A DNA stretch of 64,000 nt from Oxalobacteraceae bacterium (GCA_947454305.1 CANGJE010000001.1:33497-97496); one strand, 5' to 3'. Shown: positions 56,367-64,000, counted from the first letter of the stretch. Made by a program: numbers and translations. Notes: generated by a model not told the origin, from the sequence alone.

Positions 56367-57899
56367 TTATTTGCGCTTAGATTTTTCCATCAACTCGCGC
56401 CAACTCGCCTGTAGCTCGCGTTCGCGTGCGTCGATTACTGCTTGATCGTAAAACGAGGCATCAGAAGAGCCCCGCGCCATTTTTAATTGCTCCAGTGCTG
56501 CAGGTAATGCGCCCGTAAGTGAATAATACTCAGCCAACGCAAGGTGCTGTAAAGCTAACTTACCTTGCTCTGCATAGGCTCGTGCTAATGCTCTTTGTAC
56601 ACCAGGGTCTTGTCGATATAACTGAGCTTGATCACGTAAAAAAGTAGTGGCTTCATTTTTTTTGCCATTCACCAATAAAGCATCAGCATATTGCATCGTG
56701 ATCGCGCGTGATAAAGGAAATTGAATGCGCGCTTCTTTAGCTAATGTCAGCGCGTTAGATGCCTGCCCTCCCAACAACTCCAACTCAATCGCAAAGCTCG
56801 ACAAAATTTGCGACGCAGGATAAACCGGAGTGCGCGCCACCTCCGACTTTAATTCATTCAATAAAACTAAGGCACGCGCTGAATCACGCTGACGTTGAGC
56901 CAACATCGCCAAGCCATATTTAGCTGCCATTAACTGCGCCCGCGTACCTTGTCGCGACTGCTCTAAAAACACCGAGGTCGCATCACGCCAACCCTGCGGC
57001 GTATCATCTTGCAGAACTCGCAGGCGTGATCGGATGAGTAAAAAATCTAAACTATCAACATGCTGTTTGTAAGACAGCGTACGAATACGCGCCTCAATAT
57101 CGGCCATACGTTCACCCGTCATCGGGTGCGTCCGTAAATACGATGGCAAATTATCGGTGCGATTGCGGCTGGCATTTTGCAATCGCCCGAAAAAATTCAC
57201 CATGCCATTCAACTCGAAGCCCGCACCACGCAAAATCTGCAAGCCTAAACGGTCCGCCTCGCGCTCTGCATCACGTCCAAAACTCAGCTGACGCTGCGCG
57301 GCAAGGCCCGTACTACCCATCATGGCCGCACCTGCTAAGTCAGGACTACTACGCGCGGCCAGCGCAGCAATCAACAAACCAGCCATAGGTAACAAGGCAT
57401 CCTTGCGTTGATTGCCTATCATGCGCGCAATGTGTCTTTGAGACACGTGGCCAATTTCATGGGCGAGCACTGATGCGAGCTCGGATTCCGATTGCGCTGA
57501 TAACACCAAGCCAGAATGCGCACCGATAAAACCGCCGGGCAAAGCAAACGCATTCAGCGAGGGATCTCGAACTCCAAAGAAAAAGAAATCGTAACCGGCA
57601 TCACTGCGCGCCTCTGGACTACTTCCCAACAAAATCCCGCCAAGTTGATTCAGATAATCCAGCGTTGGTGCATCATCGATGTAATCCGGATCACGACGAA
57701 TGTTATTCATCACCTGCTCGCCCAGCCGCCGCTCCATTAATGGCGAGAGCTCTTCGCCGTCCGTTCCACCCAAATTCGGTAAGTTTTGCGCATGCAAAAG
57801 CGAGGGCGCAATCAATACGGGACTCGCTAAGGCGAGCACCATAGCAACCCCAAGGCGAATGGCAGGATGCAGGAAGCGGGGATAAGGCGCGGGTTTCAT
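56367..57899 (-). CDS. bepA: M48 metalloprotease BepA (outer-membrane assembly)
   Basis: The 510-residue periplasmic protease/chaperone has a signal peptide (about 1-37, ending LLHAQ), an M48 metallopeptidase domain with HEIGH (His147, Glu148, His151) and a distal zinc Glu in RDAEREADRLG, and C-terminal TPR helices (about 300-500). BepA promotes LptD maturation and degrades stalled outer-membrane proteins. Length fits the family. Confidence 0.92.
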   Translation of the reverse strand: MKPAPYPRFLHPAIRLGVAMVLALASPVLIAPSLLHAQNLPNLGGTDGEELSPLMERRLGEQVMNNIRRDPDYIDDAPTLDYLNQLGGILLGSSPEARSDAGYDFFFFGVRDPSLNAFALPGGFIGAHSGLVLSAQSESELASVLAHEIGHVSQRHIARMIGNQRKDALLPMAGLLIAALAARSSPDLAGAAMMGSTGLAAQRQLSFGRDAEREADRLGLQILRGAGFELNGMVNFFGRLQNASRNRTDNLPSYLRTHPMTGERMADIEARIRTLSYKQHVDSLDFLLIRSRLRVLQDDTPQGWRDATSVFLEQSRQGTRAQLMAAKYGLAMLAQRQRDSARALVLLNELKSEVARTPVYPASQILSSFAIELELLGGQASNALTLAKEARIQFPLSRAITMQYADALLVNGKKNEATTFLRDQAQLYRQDPGVQRALARAYAEQGKLALQHLALAEYYSLTGALPAALEQLKMARGSSDASFYDQAVIDARERELQASWRELMEKSKRK

Positions 57900-57972
57900 A
57901 GTGCTATGATACCTGCAAGCTGATGCACCTCGCCTTTACTCACACGCTCTTACATCCTGAAATTTTCCTGAC

Positions 57973-58488
57973 ATGAGTTCTAAAAAAATAGCGAACGATA
58001 TGAAATCCGATAATGGCGGCCTGACCCATTTCGATGAGGGCGGTCAAGCCCACATGGTTGACGTCGGCGCCAAAGCCGAAACCCATCGAGTAGCCATCGC
58101 TAGCGGTATTATTTCGATGAAACCACAAACCCTAGCAGTAATTACCTCAGGCACCGCCAAAAAAGGCGATGTGTTGGGCATTGCTCGAATCGCCGCGATT
58201 ATGGGCGCCAAACGTACAGCAGACCTCATACCGCTTTGCCATCCACTGGCGCTAACTCGTGTTGCGGTTGAATTCACTACCAACGAAGCCGAGTCCAGCA
58301 TCATGTGCAACGCTCAAGTCGAAACCTACGGTAAAACCGGCGTGGAAATGGAAGCGCTGACCGCAGTGCAGATAGGCCTGTTAACTATTTACGATATGTG
58401 CAAAGCGATTGATCGAGGAATGACCATTACTGAAGTACGCGTGATGGAAAAACTAGGCGGAAAGTCAGGGCATTGGAAAGTAGAGTAA
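57973..58488 (+). CDS. moaC: Cyclic pyranopterin monophosphate synthase
   Basis: MoaC (171 residues) forms cyclic pyranopterin monophosphate, the first stable intermediate of molybdenum cofactor synthesis. Diagnostic residues are [44 protein letters not shown] and the catalytic KAIDRGM. The start ATG 57973 adds 9 residues before MKSDNGG (ATG 58000). It is the first of several molybdenum-related genes in the last 6 kb. Confidence 0.94.
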   Translation: MSSKKIANDMKSDNGGLTHFDEGGQAHMVDVGAKAETHRVAIASGIISMKPQTLAVITSGTAKKGDVLGIARIAAIMGAKRTADLIPLCHPLALTRVAVEFTTNEAESSIMCNAQVETYGKTGVEMEALTAVQIGLLTIYDMCKAIDRGMTITEVRVMEKLGGKSGHWKVE

Positions 58489-58544
58489 TTGACAGACGCT
58501 CATGCACTATCGCCATTCTTATTGTGAATCCCACCGTTCCTAAA

Positions 58545-58877
58545 ATGAGCTCGCCTAGGCTTCGCGCCTTGGTCATGATAGCGTTGCTCGCTTGCGCAGC
58601 TGCTAATTCAACAGCCGCCAGCTTATTTGGTGATCTGTCGTGTGAAGCTTGGGCAGATCTAGACCATCCAACAAAAAAAACCTGGACCAATGCATTTCTC
58701 GCACCGCTCAGTTTGACTCATCAAGGTCTTCAAAGAGCAATGCAAGATCGTTACAACGATGATCCGAGAGCCGTTGAACCTGCCATTGTCAGCATTGACA
58801 AATTTTGTCTATCGCATTCGAAAGACAGTCCTGCAGACGGTGCTATTTCCTATTTAAACTCGCTGATTGAAAACTGA
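58545..58877 (+). CDS. Small secreted protein, HdeA/Rap1a-like pattern
   Basis: The 110-residue product has a clear signal peptide (about 1-25, ANSTAA before the cut). The mature part carries two cysteines in LSCEAWADL and IDKFCLSHS, near-aromatic residues in KKTWTNAFL and a C-terminal YLNSLI helix. The two-Cys layout is reminiscent of HdeA/Rap1a periplasmic proteins, but no family is certain. ATG 58545 fits the signal peptide; the frame is open 24 codons upstream. It lies 56 bases after moaC. Confidence 0.65.
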   Translation: MSSPRLRALVMIALLACAAANSTAASLFGDLSCEAWADLDHPTKKTWTNAFLAPLSLTHQGLQRAMQDRYNDDPRAVEPAIVSIDKFCLSHSKDSPADGAISYLNSLIEN

Positions 58878-58992
58878 CTTGAATTGCTAGGCAACTATCC
58901 AGTTTGTTAACCGTCTACTGGATGCGCACGGCGATTGATTGAGGGATGACGAACTACGTGAATTGATCAAAATTCAGTGGCGATGATGATCG

Positions 58993-59211
58993 TTAAATTG
59001 AAATTATCTTAGCGATCTCAATATTTTTCCGCTCGGGATATCGCTCAGTCAAATAATCAATAATATTATCTGCAGTAATACTGCGGTCATTTACCTTAAG
59101 CATTGCAGTCATTCGCAGACCTTCATACATCTTACGATCAGTAGTTGAAAGCATTGCAGATAGTTGCAGAGCGTCATCTGAACTTTGTGAATAAATAAAT
59201 CGAATAATCAT
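58993..59211 (-). CDS. Small protein of unknown function
   Basis: I do not recognise this 72-residue protein. It has a charged, mixed alpha/beta composition without a signal peptide or membrane segment; KVNDRSITADNIIDYL looks helical. It begins 16 bases after the stop of the HTH-protein gene, with a weak ribosome site, so it is likely its operon partner. Codon use is A+T-rich like its neighbours. Confidence 0.5.
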   Translation of the reverse strand: MIIRFIYSQSSDDALQLSAMLSTTDRKMYEGLRMTAMLKVNDRSITADNIIDYLTERYPERKNIEIAKIISI

Positions 59212-59227
59212 TTAGGCGCTTCTGTGG

Positions 59228-59623
59228 CTATATATTCGTTACCCGGTTTGCACCCTCACTTCGCTTGACTATAACTGGCATTTTTAATTTTTTTGTTCCT
59301 CTCGGCACTTCGGAAACAGTTTTAATCAAGAACGAAGGTAAACTAATTTCTGAATGTAACTTCGCATTTTTTTCATTAAGCGTCGCAAGCTCCAAATCTA
59401 AAAAATCCGCCTTCAAATGAAGTTTTCGTTTGTACAGCTTAATCAGTCGTTCAGTCTCCGATTTGGCACCAGCAAAGAAACTCAGGTTACCTGATTCGAT
59501 TGCGACAATGCACTTCGGTGCCACGCCCATTTGTCTAGAAATATCTTGAATAGAGTGATTCAGCTGTTCTCGATGTTTTTTGAGTTCGATTCCTATGGTG
59601 GATAGCTGTTTCTCGGAAAACAT
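59228..59623 (-). CDS. HTH domain protein (XRE/RodZ-N-like)
   Basis: The 131-residue protein has an N-terminal helix-turn-helix (about 8-62; LNHSIQDISRQMGVAPKCIVAIESG includes the turn) of the XRE/HTH_25 type. A basic C-terminal tail (about 105-131) follows, with PRGTKKLKMPVIVKR. There is no membrane helix, so it is not RodZ itself. It diverges from the AraC-family gene and may regulate it and its own operon. A partial palindrome, GTGACTCAC, lies in the shared gap. Confidence 0.72.
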   Translation of the reverse strand: MFSEKQLSTIGIELKKHREQLNHSIQDISRQMGVAPKCIVAIESGNLSFFAGAKSETERLIKLYKRKLHLKADFLDLELATLNEKNAKLHSEISLPSFLIKTVSEVPRGTKKLKMPVIVKRSEGANRVTNI

Positions 59624-59752
59624 AATTAGCCCCTACTTCATCAATTAGATTTAATAAAAATCAATCTTATGATTTAATTGGGTTAATGTGACTCACTAAT
59701 TACACCGAAAAATCTACTACTCACTACGCCACAAATGTCGTTGAATATTTTT

Positions 59753-59782
59753 CTACGAAATATTTCGATATAACTACGAAAT
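59753..59782. repeat. CTACGAAAT direct repeat, 21 bp apart
   Basis: CTACGAAAT occurs at 59753-59761 and 59774-59782, 21 bp start to start (two helical turns), ending 23 bases before the AraC-family ATG. This spacing is characteristic of tandem operator half-sites for AraC-type activators and suggests autoregulation. Confidence 0.55.
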
Positions 59783-59805
59783 TACCCAATAAAAAATATA
59801 TCAAA

Positions 59806-60786
59806 ATGGCAATTTTAGGGCATAAAATCCAATGGCTGTTTGAGCAGGAGATACGCACTTCTGAAATTATTGGCTCCATAAGAAAATTTCAGTTTCCCTA
59901 CTCGCCCGAATTAGCAACTGGCTATACAGAGCATCTCGAAATTAGCGACGGTATTACCCTAATTAAATCTACTCACCACTTCAATAATGAAGATCGCCCT
60001 TCTGAGTTTGCTTTAGGTAAGTATCAAGTAGAGTTCTCATCGCCTACTTTTATTTCCCACATGGTGCATTCGGGGTGCGTAGCTTTATTTGATAATATTA
60101 AAAAGAAATATCACAAAAGAACACCTGACGTTGATATGGTGGGCCGGTTTGATTTCCTTGATCTCGAGCAAACTCTATTCACCGAAGAAGATATTTTCTT
60201 ATCTGCCCTGTTCATTTCTGAAATTGAGCTGTTTAATTTATTGGGAACAGAAGCTGCTGAAAATCTGTATAAAAATTTAGATATTCAACGCAATTCTGAA
60301 TATCGCGAAAGAAAAATCCCGAAAACCATTTCAAATAAGATCGCAAATTGCACCCCCGATCATCTCGAAGGAAATATGCGGTCACTATTTGCACAGTCCA
60401 TCATTCTTCAATATCTATTTGAACTCAACCTCTATATTTCATCTTCAAAAAGCTTTTTAAGTAATCTAGAAAAAGATGATTTTAATGTGGCCGCTTTACG
60501 CTCAGAACTTTTGCAAATTACCGCAGATATACCTAACCTAGCTGAACTTTCAAAAAAATATAACGTTAGTCCTGGCAAGCTAAACCAAGCGTTCATCAAA
60601 AAATATGATCAATCTATTTACTCCTTTTTATCCAATCAACGATTGGATCAAGCTTATCAGGCCCTAATCGATACCGATGTCCCCATGAAAACGCTTGCTC
60701 ATAAAATTGGTTATTCGCATGTAAATCATTTCATTACCGCCTTTAAGAAAAAGTTTGGTGTAACTCCCGGCTCAATCCGGACCTAG
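59806..60786 (+). CDS. AraC-family transcriptional regulator
   Basis: The 326-residue protein has a C-terminal AraC DNA-binding domain (about 240-326; NLAELSKKYNVSPGKLNQAF is the first helix-turn-helix, TLAHKIGYSHVNHFITAFKK the second, ending in FGVTPGSIRT). The N-terminal 230 residues have no recognised sensor fold, so the effector is unknown. The gene is visibly A+T-rich. It faces the porin-modA genes convergently, so regulation of those is not implied. Confidence 0.85.
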   Translation: MAILGHKIQWLFEQEIRTSEIIGSIRKFQFPYSPELATGYTEHLEISDGITLIKSTHHFNNEDRPSEFALGKYQVEFSSPTFISHMVHSGCVALFDNIKKKYHKRTPDVDMVGRFDFLDLEQTLFTEEDIFLSALFISEIELFNLLGTEAAENLYKNLDIQRNSEYRERKIPKTISNKIANCTPDHLEGNMRSLFAQSIILQYLFELNLYISSSKSFLSNLEKDDFNVAALRSELLQITADIPNLAELSKKYNVSPGKLNQAFIKKYDQSIYSFLSNQRLDQAYQALIDTDVPMKTLAHKIGYSHVNHFITAFKKKFGVTPGSIRT

Positions 60787-60968
60787 ATCAAATAGACCGC
60801 CTCGTCACAGAATCGACGTATTGCAAACAGATACGCTCACCACCCCACGCATCAGCAAGTTACCCAACTTCTATATATGCAAGCAATTGATCTAAGAGTG
60901 ATGATTAGCGGTGTGCGCTTGATGGGGACGCTAGCTACTAAATCAGACTAACGGAAAGCGGAATAGGA

Positions 60969-61712
60969 TCACAACTTATATCCGTACGAAAGAATAATTT
61001 TTTTCGCTTTTTCAGATTTCATAAAATGGAGTAAGGATTTTGCAGGCTCAGAATTTTTTCCTGACTCAAGCAGTACGGCATCTTGACGCAGCGCGTCGTG
61101 AAATGAATCAGGCACGATCCAAGCCGAACCTGATTTGAGTTTGCCATTTTGATAGACCTGCGAAAGAGCAACAAATCCTAGCTCTGCATTTCCCGTATTT
61201 ATAAATTGATGGGTTTGTGCAATGCTTTCGCCTTGCACAATTTTTGGCTCCAGAATCGAAAGTAAACCCATTTTTTGCATAGTTTGAACTGCCGCCATTC
61301 CATACGGTGCAACGCGCGAATTTGCTATTGCAAGATATTTAAATTTTCCTGCTTTGAGCACCTCCCCAGAGGCATCAACTACATTATCTTTCGCGGACCA
61401 CAATGCTAATGTGCCAGTCGCATATGTAAAACGAGTACCTTCAATTGCCTTACCTTCCTTTTCGAGCTTTATCGGTGTCTCATCATCCGCAGAAAAAAAT
61501 ACCTCAAAGGGTGCGCCATTAGAAATCTGCGCGTAAAACTTACCTGATGCTCCAGGCGTTATCAATACCTTATGACCTGTTTCCGTTTCAAAGACTGATG
61601 CTATGTCTTTAAAAGGTGCTACAAAATTAGCAGCAACAGCAACCTTAATTTCAGCGGCAGATACAACCGTAGTTATAGCAGCAAGCAGCAATGCCAGGAA
61701 CGACTTAATCAT
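60969..61712 (-). CDS. modA: Periplasmic molybdate-binding protein
   Basis: ModA (247 residues) captures molybdate or tungstate for an ABC importer. It has a signal peptide (about 1-19, VVSA-AEIK) and a type II binding fold with VAVAANFVAPFKDI, PGASGKFYAQI, ANSRVAPYGMAAV and GNAELGFVALSQV. Ligand serines are in the GASGK segment. AGAGGGTGAC precedes ATG. It follows the porin by 9 bases. No modB or modC is in this window; they may lie elsewhere. Confidence 0.92.
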   Translation of the reverse strand: MIKSFLALLLAAITTVVSAAEIKVAVAANFVAPFKDIASVFETETGHKVLITPGASGKFYAQISNGAPFEVFFSADDETPIKLEKEGKAIEGTRFTYATGTLALWSAKDNVVDASGEVLKAGKFKYLAIANSRVAPYGMAAVQTMQKMGLLSILEPKIVQGESIAQTHQFINTGNAELGFVALSQVYQNGKLKSGSAWIVPDSFHDALRQDAVLLESGKNSEPAKSLLHFMKSEKAKKIILSYGYKL

Positions 61713-61721
61713 GTCACCCTC

Positions 61722-62753
61722 TTAAAATCTGAATAACGCACCAACACTCAAACCAGATTGACTTTTGTTACTTTCCGAATACCCTGTACCGTTGGTAGCT
61801 GTATCTGGTATCCATTTATCGAAAATTGTAAATCCGGCCGTGGCATCTTTTTTTCTATTAACGGTCGCGTAATCAATAAAGAAATCCCATTCTTTGTAAG
61901 GCGACCAGGTAAGTCCTGTTGCATACATGTCTAGATCATTTTTCCCGCTTGAGGCCGAGTTGTCTTTGACTGAATAAATTCCTAGATTCCAGCTCAAATC
62001 AGATTTGAATCTATAGACTACGCCGCCAAAGCTTGTATCAGCATCTACTTTTCCAGCAGTGGCGGTTGTTGAGAACGTGCCCCCTGAAGGAGAGGATGGA
62101 TTGCGGTTTTTTACGTAGCCCACATTAAAAGTCCATTTATCTAATGTATATTTGGCTGCAATAAAATCAGCACGATTATTTACATCTGCTGAATTACTTA
62201 GCCGCGCCTCAATATGGTTGTAGCCAACCTCAAACTGATCTTTTTTGTAGCGGCCACCTAAGTAATAGTTGGTTCCCTTTTGTTCATCTTGGGTATTACC
62301 ACCAAACGCTACTGCTCCATCAAAGTTAAAACCTTCATATAGTGGGGAGATGTACCGAATCATTTTATCTGAGCGGTTGATACCAGTTGCACCATGAAAG
62401 CCTACATATCGACCAATTGGCTTCAACCCACCAAAATTCCAATTTTGACGCGAATCAAACGCACTGCTTAAGTCAGTTTGAAGATTAGGGCCTCGACCCA
62501 AAATCAATGTGCCCTTGTCCTTTGATATCAAACGAAAGTTGGCTTCCCGATCGAATATCGGGTTTCCGGCTGCCGCATATCCATACCCACCAGAATCTTT
62601 ACCAATTGCACCGGTGCGTGAAGAAAAATTTGACTCTAAAGTTACTAGCGCTTTTACCTCGCTATCTAGCTCGCGTCCTAAACGTATACCAACCCGGTTA
62701 TTTCCCTTTGGCTGGTCACTCATTCCAGAAACATCGCTAAACGTCGACGTCAT
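61722..62753 (-). CDS. Outer-membrane porin, barrel part of a frameshifted gene
   Basis: The 343-residue reading frame encodes most of a 16-strand-type porin barrel: alternating strands such as NRVGIRLGREL, GTLILGRG, YYLGGRYKKDQFEVGYNHI and a final FRF. It lacks a signal peptide and starts inside the first loop. The frame is open upstream of its ATG and reads TEIYGQVSAGYYAATQ, the usual first strand, back to an A7 tract at 62826. Joined to the upstream piece it makes one 447-residue porin. Being directly before modA, it may admit molybdate-like oxyanions, which is inference. Confidence 0.85.
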   Translation of the reverse strand: MTSTFSDVSGMSDQPKGNNRVGIRLGRELDSEVKALVTLESNFSSRTGAIGKDSGGYGYAAAGNPIFDREANFRLISKDKGTLILGRGPNLQTDLSSAFDSRQNWNFGGLKPIGRYVGFHGATGINRSDKMIRYISPLYEGFNFDGAVAFGGNTQDEQKGTNYYLGGRYKKDQFEVGYNHIEARLSNSADVNNRADFIAAKYTLDKWTFNVGYVKNRNPSSPSGGTFSTTATAGKVDADTSFGGVVYRFKSDLSWNLGIYSVKDNSASSGKNDLDMYATGLTWSPYKEWDFFIDYATVNRKKDATAGFTIFDKWIPDTATNGTGYSESNKSQSGLSVGALFRF

Positions 62754-63064
62754 CTGAGTAGCTGCGTAGTACCCAGCTGAGACTTGCCCGTATATTTCTG
62801 TCGTAAATTTTCTTTCAGAATCTGCTTTTTTTGTATTTCTTGATTAATTTTACGGAGGTCTTGAGACTGATGAAATTCTTTAATCTCTTGCCTCTCTGCA
62901 GCTTTTTTAATTTTGTTGTCGTATTCATCCTGAGTAATGACGCCTTTTTCAAGCAGTATCTCAAGCAAAGCTTTCACATCATCAGACGCCACTGCAGTGC
63001 CCACACTCCCACCAATAAATGCCACAAGCGAGAGCGCACTAATTAGCTTTTGTCTGGAATTCAT
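62750..63064 (-). CDS. N-terminal part of frameshifted porin (signal peptide and coiled coil)
   Basis: The 104-residue frame has a signal peptide (about 1-27), a short SHOCT-like helix pair LLEILLEKGVITQDEYDNKI, then a Lys/Glu-rich coiled coil (55-85), the layout found at the N terminus of some phosphate-type porins. It leaves the porin frame at residue 80 and ends in unrelated residues. AAGGAAATAAATTG precedes ATG 63064; an in-frame TTG lies one codon earlier. With a -1 shift it continues as the porin barrel. Confidence 0.75.
   Translation of the reverse strand: MNSRQKLISALSLVAFIGGSVGTAVASDDVKALLEILLEKGVITQDEYDNKIKKAAERQEIKEFHQSQDLRKINQEIQKKQILKENLRQKYTGKSQLGTTQLLR
62825..62831 (-). other. 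Slippery heptamer A-AAA-AAG at porin frameshift
   Basis: Read in the N-terminal frame (CAA AAA AAG), the sequence is exactly the dnaX-type -1 slippery heptamer. After a -1 shift the next codon is GCA and the reading continues into the barrel without a stop. A homopolymer indel is the alternative. Confidence 0.6.
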
Positions 63065-63108
63065 CAATTTATTTCCTTGTTTTTGAAATTTTATATTTAT
63101 GTAGTAAA

Positions 63109-63199
63109 GTATATTGAAAAATAATTATTTATAAAATAATTTAAATAATTGATTTTAAATGTATTTATTTATGTACTTTCATTTATTTTGAAAATATAC
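63109..63199. promoter_or_regulatory. Porin-modA / modE divergent control region
   Basis: The 210-base gap is very A+T-rich. GTATATT (63109-63115) and AATATAC (63193-63199) form a widely spaced inverted repeat resembling half of the ModE TATATA-type operator, with palindromic AATAATTATTTAT-like DNA between. Promoters for both directions should lie here; exact positions are not resolved. Confidence 0.35.
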
Positions 63200-63274
63200 G
63201 AAACTAATTTAGACCCAAGTTAACAAAGTATTTTTCAGACGTCAATTTTTCCCTTTGATCGCAACCACCACAAA

Positions 63275-64000
63275 ATGAAAAAGATAAATTTCGTAGCTGA
63301 GGCGGAGTTGGTCCTAAAAATAGGTGATTTGAAAATACTGACTGAGCACCGAATCGAACTGCTGAGACAGATAGCCTTGACTAAAAATCTTACGAAGTCC
63401 GCAAAATTGGCTGGCTATAGCTACAAAGGTGCATGGGATGTCATCGACAGCATTATCCGCGAAACTGGAGATACTGTGATAGCACGCGTCACCGGCGGCA
63501 AAGGCGGTGGACATACTGTCGTCACAGCGTTTGGAGAGTCTCTAATTAAAAATTTTGATTTGGTTAAGAGCGATCACCAACGCTTTGTGTCTCGCTTAAA
63601 TACTTTAGCGAATGGATTTGAGGACGATTATTCTTATCAGACGGATACTCCCTTACGTACAAGTGCGCGCAACCAACTTGCTGGAATTATTAAGACAATC
63701 TCTCAAGAAAAAGCGACTGATGAGCTGCTCATTAAGCTATCAAATTCATCTGAGCTGTTAGTGTCTGTCACCCATGAAAGTTCTAGAACTCTACAACTTG
63801 AAATTGGCTCAAAGGTATTTGCTTTGATAAAAGCATCTGCAATAACCATTACTGACCATAAAAATAAAAAATCAATTGAGGGGAAAAATAATTTTTCAGG
63901 AACTCTCATTAAGATAAATCAAGGCACAGAGCACACTGAATTCACGATTTCAGTAGATGAAAAATTCCAACTAGTAGGCACCACTAGCAATACAGATTGG
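63275..64000 (+). CDS. modE: ModE-type molybdate-responsive regulator (partial, runs off window)
   Basis: The 242 visible residues comprise an N-terminal winged helix (about 18-110; NLTKSAKLAGYSYKGAWDVI and ARVTGGKGGGHTVVT) and the start of C-terminal mop/TOBE molybdate-binding domains (RTSARNQLAGIIKTI, KVFALIKASAITIT). Molybdate-bound ModE usually represses uptake genes. It diverges from porin-modA. The gene has no stop before the window ends. Confidence 0.9.
   Translation, partial: MKKINFVAEAELVLKIGDLKILTEHRIELLRQIALTKNLTKSAKLAGYSYKGAWDVIDSIIRETGDTVIARVTGGKGGGHTVVTAFGESLIKNFDLVKSDHQRFVSRLNTLANGFEDDYSYQTDTPLRTSARNQLAGIIKTISQEKATDELLIKLSNSSELLVSVTHESSRTLQLEIGSKVFALIKASAITITDHKNKKSIEGKNNFSGTLIKINQGTEHTEFTISVDEKFQLVGTTSNTDW

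Noticed and set aside
59228..59623. HTH protein as RodZ
   Set aside because: It shares an HTH type but has no transmembrane helix or periplasmic domain and is only 131 residues.
62735..62753. Porin barrel gene as a complete gene starting at ATG 62753
   Set aside because: No signal peptide, and the frame upstream of this ATG encodes the expected first barrel strand, so this ATG is internal.
62507..62757. Open frames on the + strand opposite the porin start
   Set aside because: They are antisense to a well-supported porin frame and show no family features or ribosome sites.
1..64000. tRNA, rRNA, CRISPR arrays, insertion sequences or prophage
   Set aside because: No cloverleaf-like genes, spaced repeats, transposase or phage genes were recognised anywhere in the window.

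Overview
The window is about 64 kb of chromosome from a betaproteobacterium, most likely a member of Burkholderiales. The evidence is the gene content: a PHA granule family protein and an intracellular PHA depolymerase, a soluble RnfB-type ferredoxin, DUF1841, and the pgk-pyk-fba-purC-purE-purK-sua5 block. Most of it has moderate GC and dense, short-spaced operons. I see no rRNA, tRNA, CRISPR array, insertion sequence or prophage. The last gene (modE) runs off the right edge.

Layout. 1-4.8 kb: a Tas-like aldo/keto reductase, diacylglycerol kinase, the lactate-utilisation genes lutA-lutB, and a divergent IclR regulator. 4.8-15 kb: mostly minus-strand housekeeping and metabolism: PBP7-type endopeptidase, D-malate/tartrate dehydrogenase, nitroreductase, thioesterase, EamA exporter, histone-deacetylase-family enzyme, an orphan MASE1 membrane protein, a CinA-N/molybdopterin-binding protein, an EI24 membrane protein, FKBP, a PHA granule protein, a 2-hydroxyacid dehydrogenase, and lutC about 11 kb away from lutAB. 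15.3-28.6 kb: ferredoxin, PHA depolymerase, RnfB-like protein, nth, a GDT1-type transporter, DUF1841, two monohaem cytochromes c, a MoxR/VWA pair, parE, parC and a secreted hydrolase.

28.6-36.8 kb is a Flp/Tad pilus locus on the minus strand, flp-tadV-rcpC-rcpA-lipoprotein-tadZ-tadA-tadB-tadC. It is preceded by a possible structured RNA leader. tadD, tadE, tadF and tadG are not at this locus. 37-46.4 kb: a copper-type P-ATPase, tcdA, an MFS transporter, pdxH, msrA, an ANL-family fragment, a flavin reductase and sua5. 45-51.7 kb holds the purine and lower-glycolysis genes. 51.8-58.9 kb: azlCD diverging from ilvE (branched-chain amino acid export and synthesis), a zinc-finger protein, an NTF2-like protein, a YheT hydrolase, an unknown protein, BepA, moaC and a small secreted protein.

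58.9-64 kb is visibly richer in A+T. It contains an HTH protein with a 72-residue partner, a divergent AraC-family activator, and a molybdate module: porin, modA and divergent modE. The porin is split by a frameshift that falls exactly on an A-AAA-AAG heptamer, the same sequence used for programmed -1 frameshifting in dnaX. One extra A, or a -1 shift, gives a single 447-residue porin with a signal peptide. This is the most interesting signal in the window. The flp leader element and the 21-bp-phased direct repeats before the AraC gene follow.
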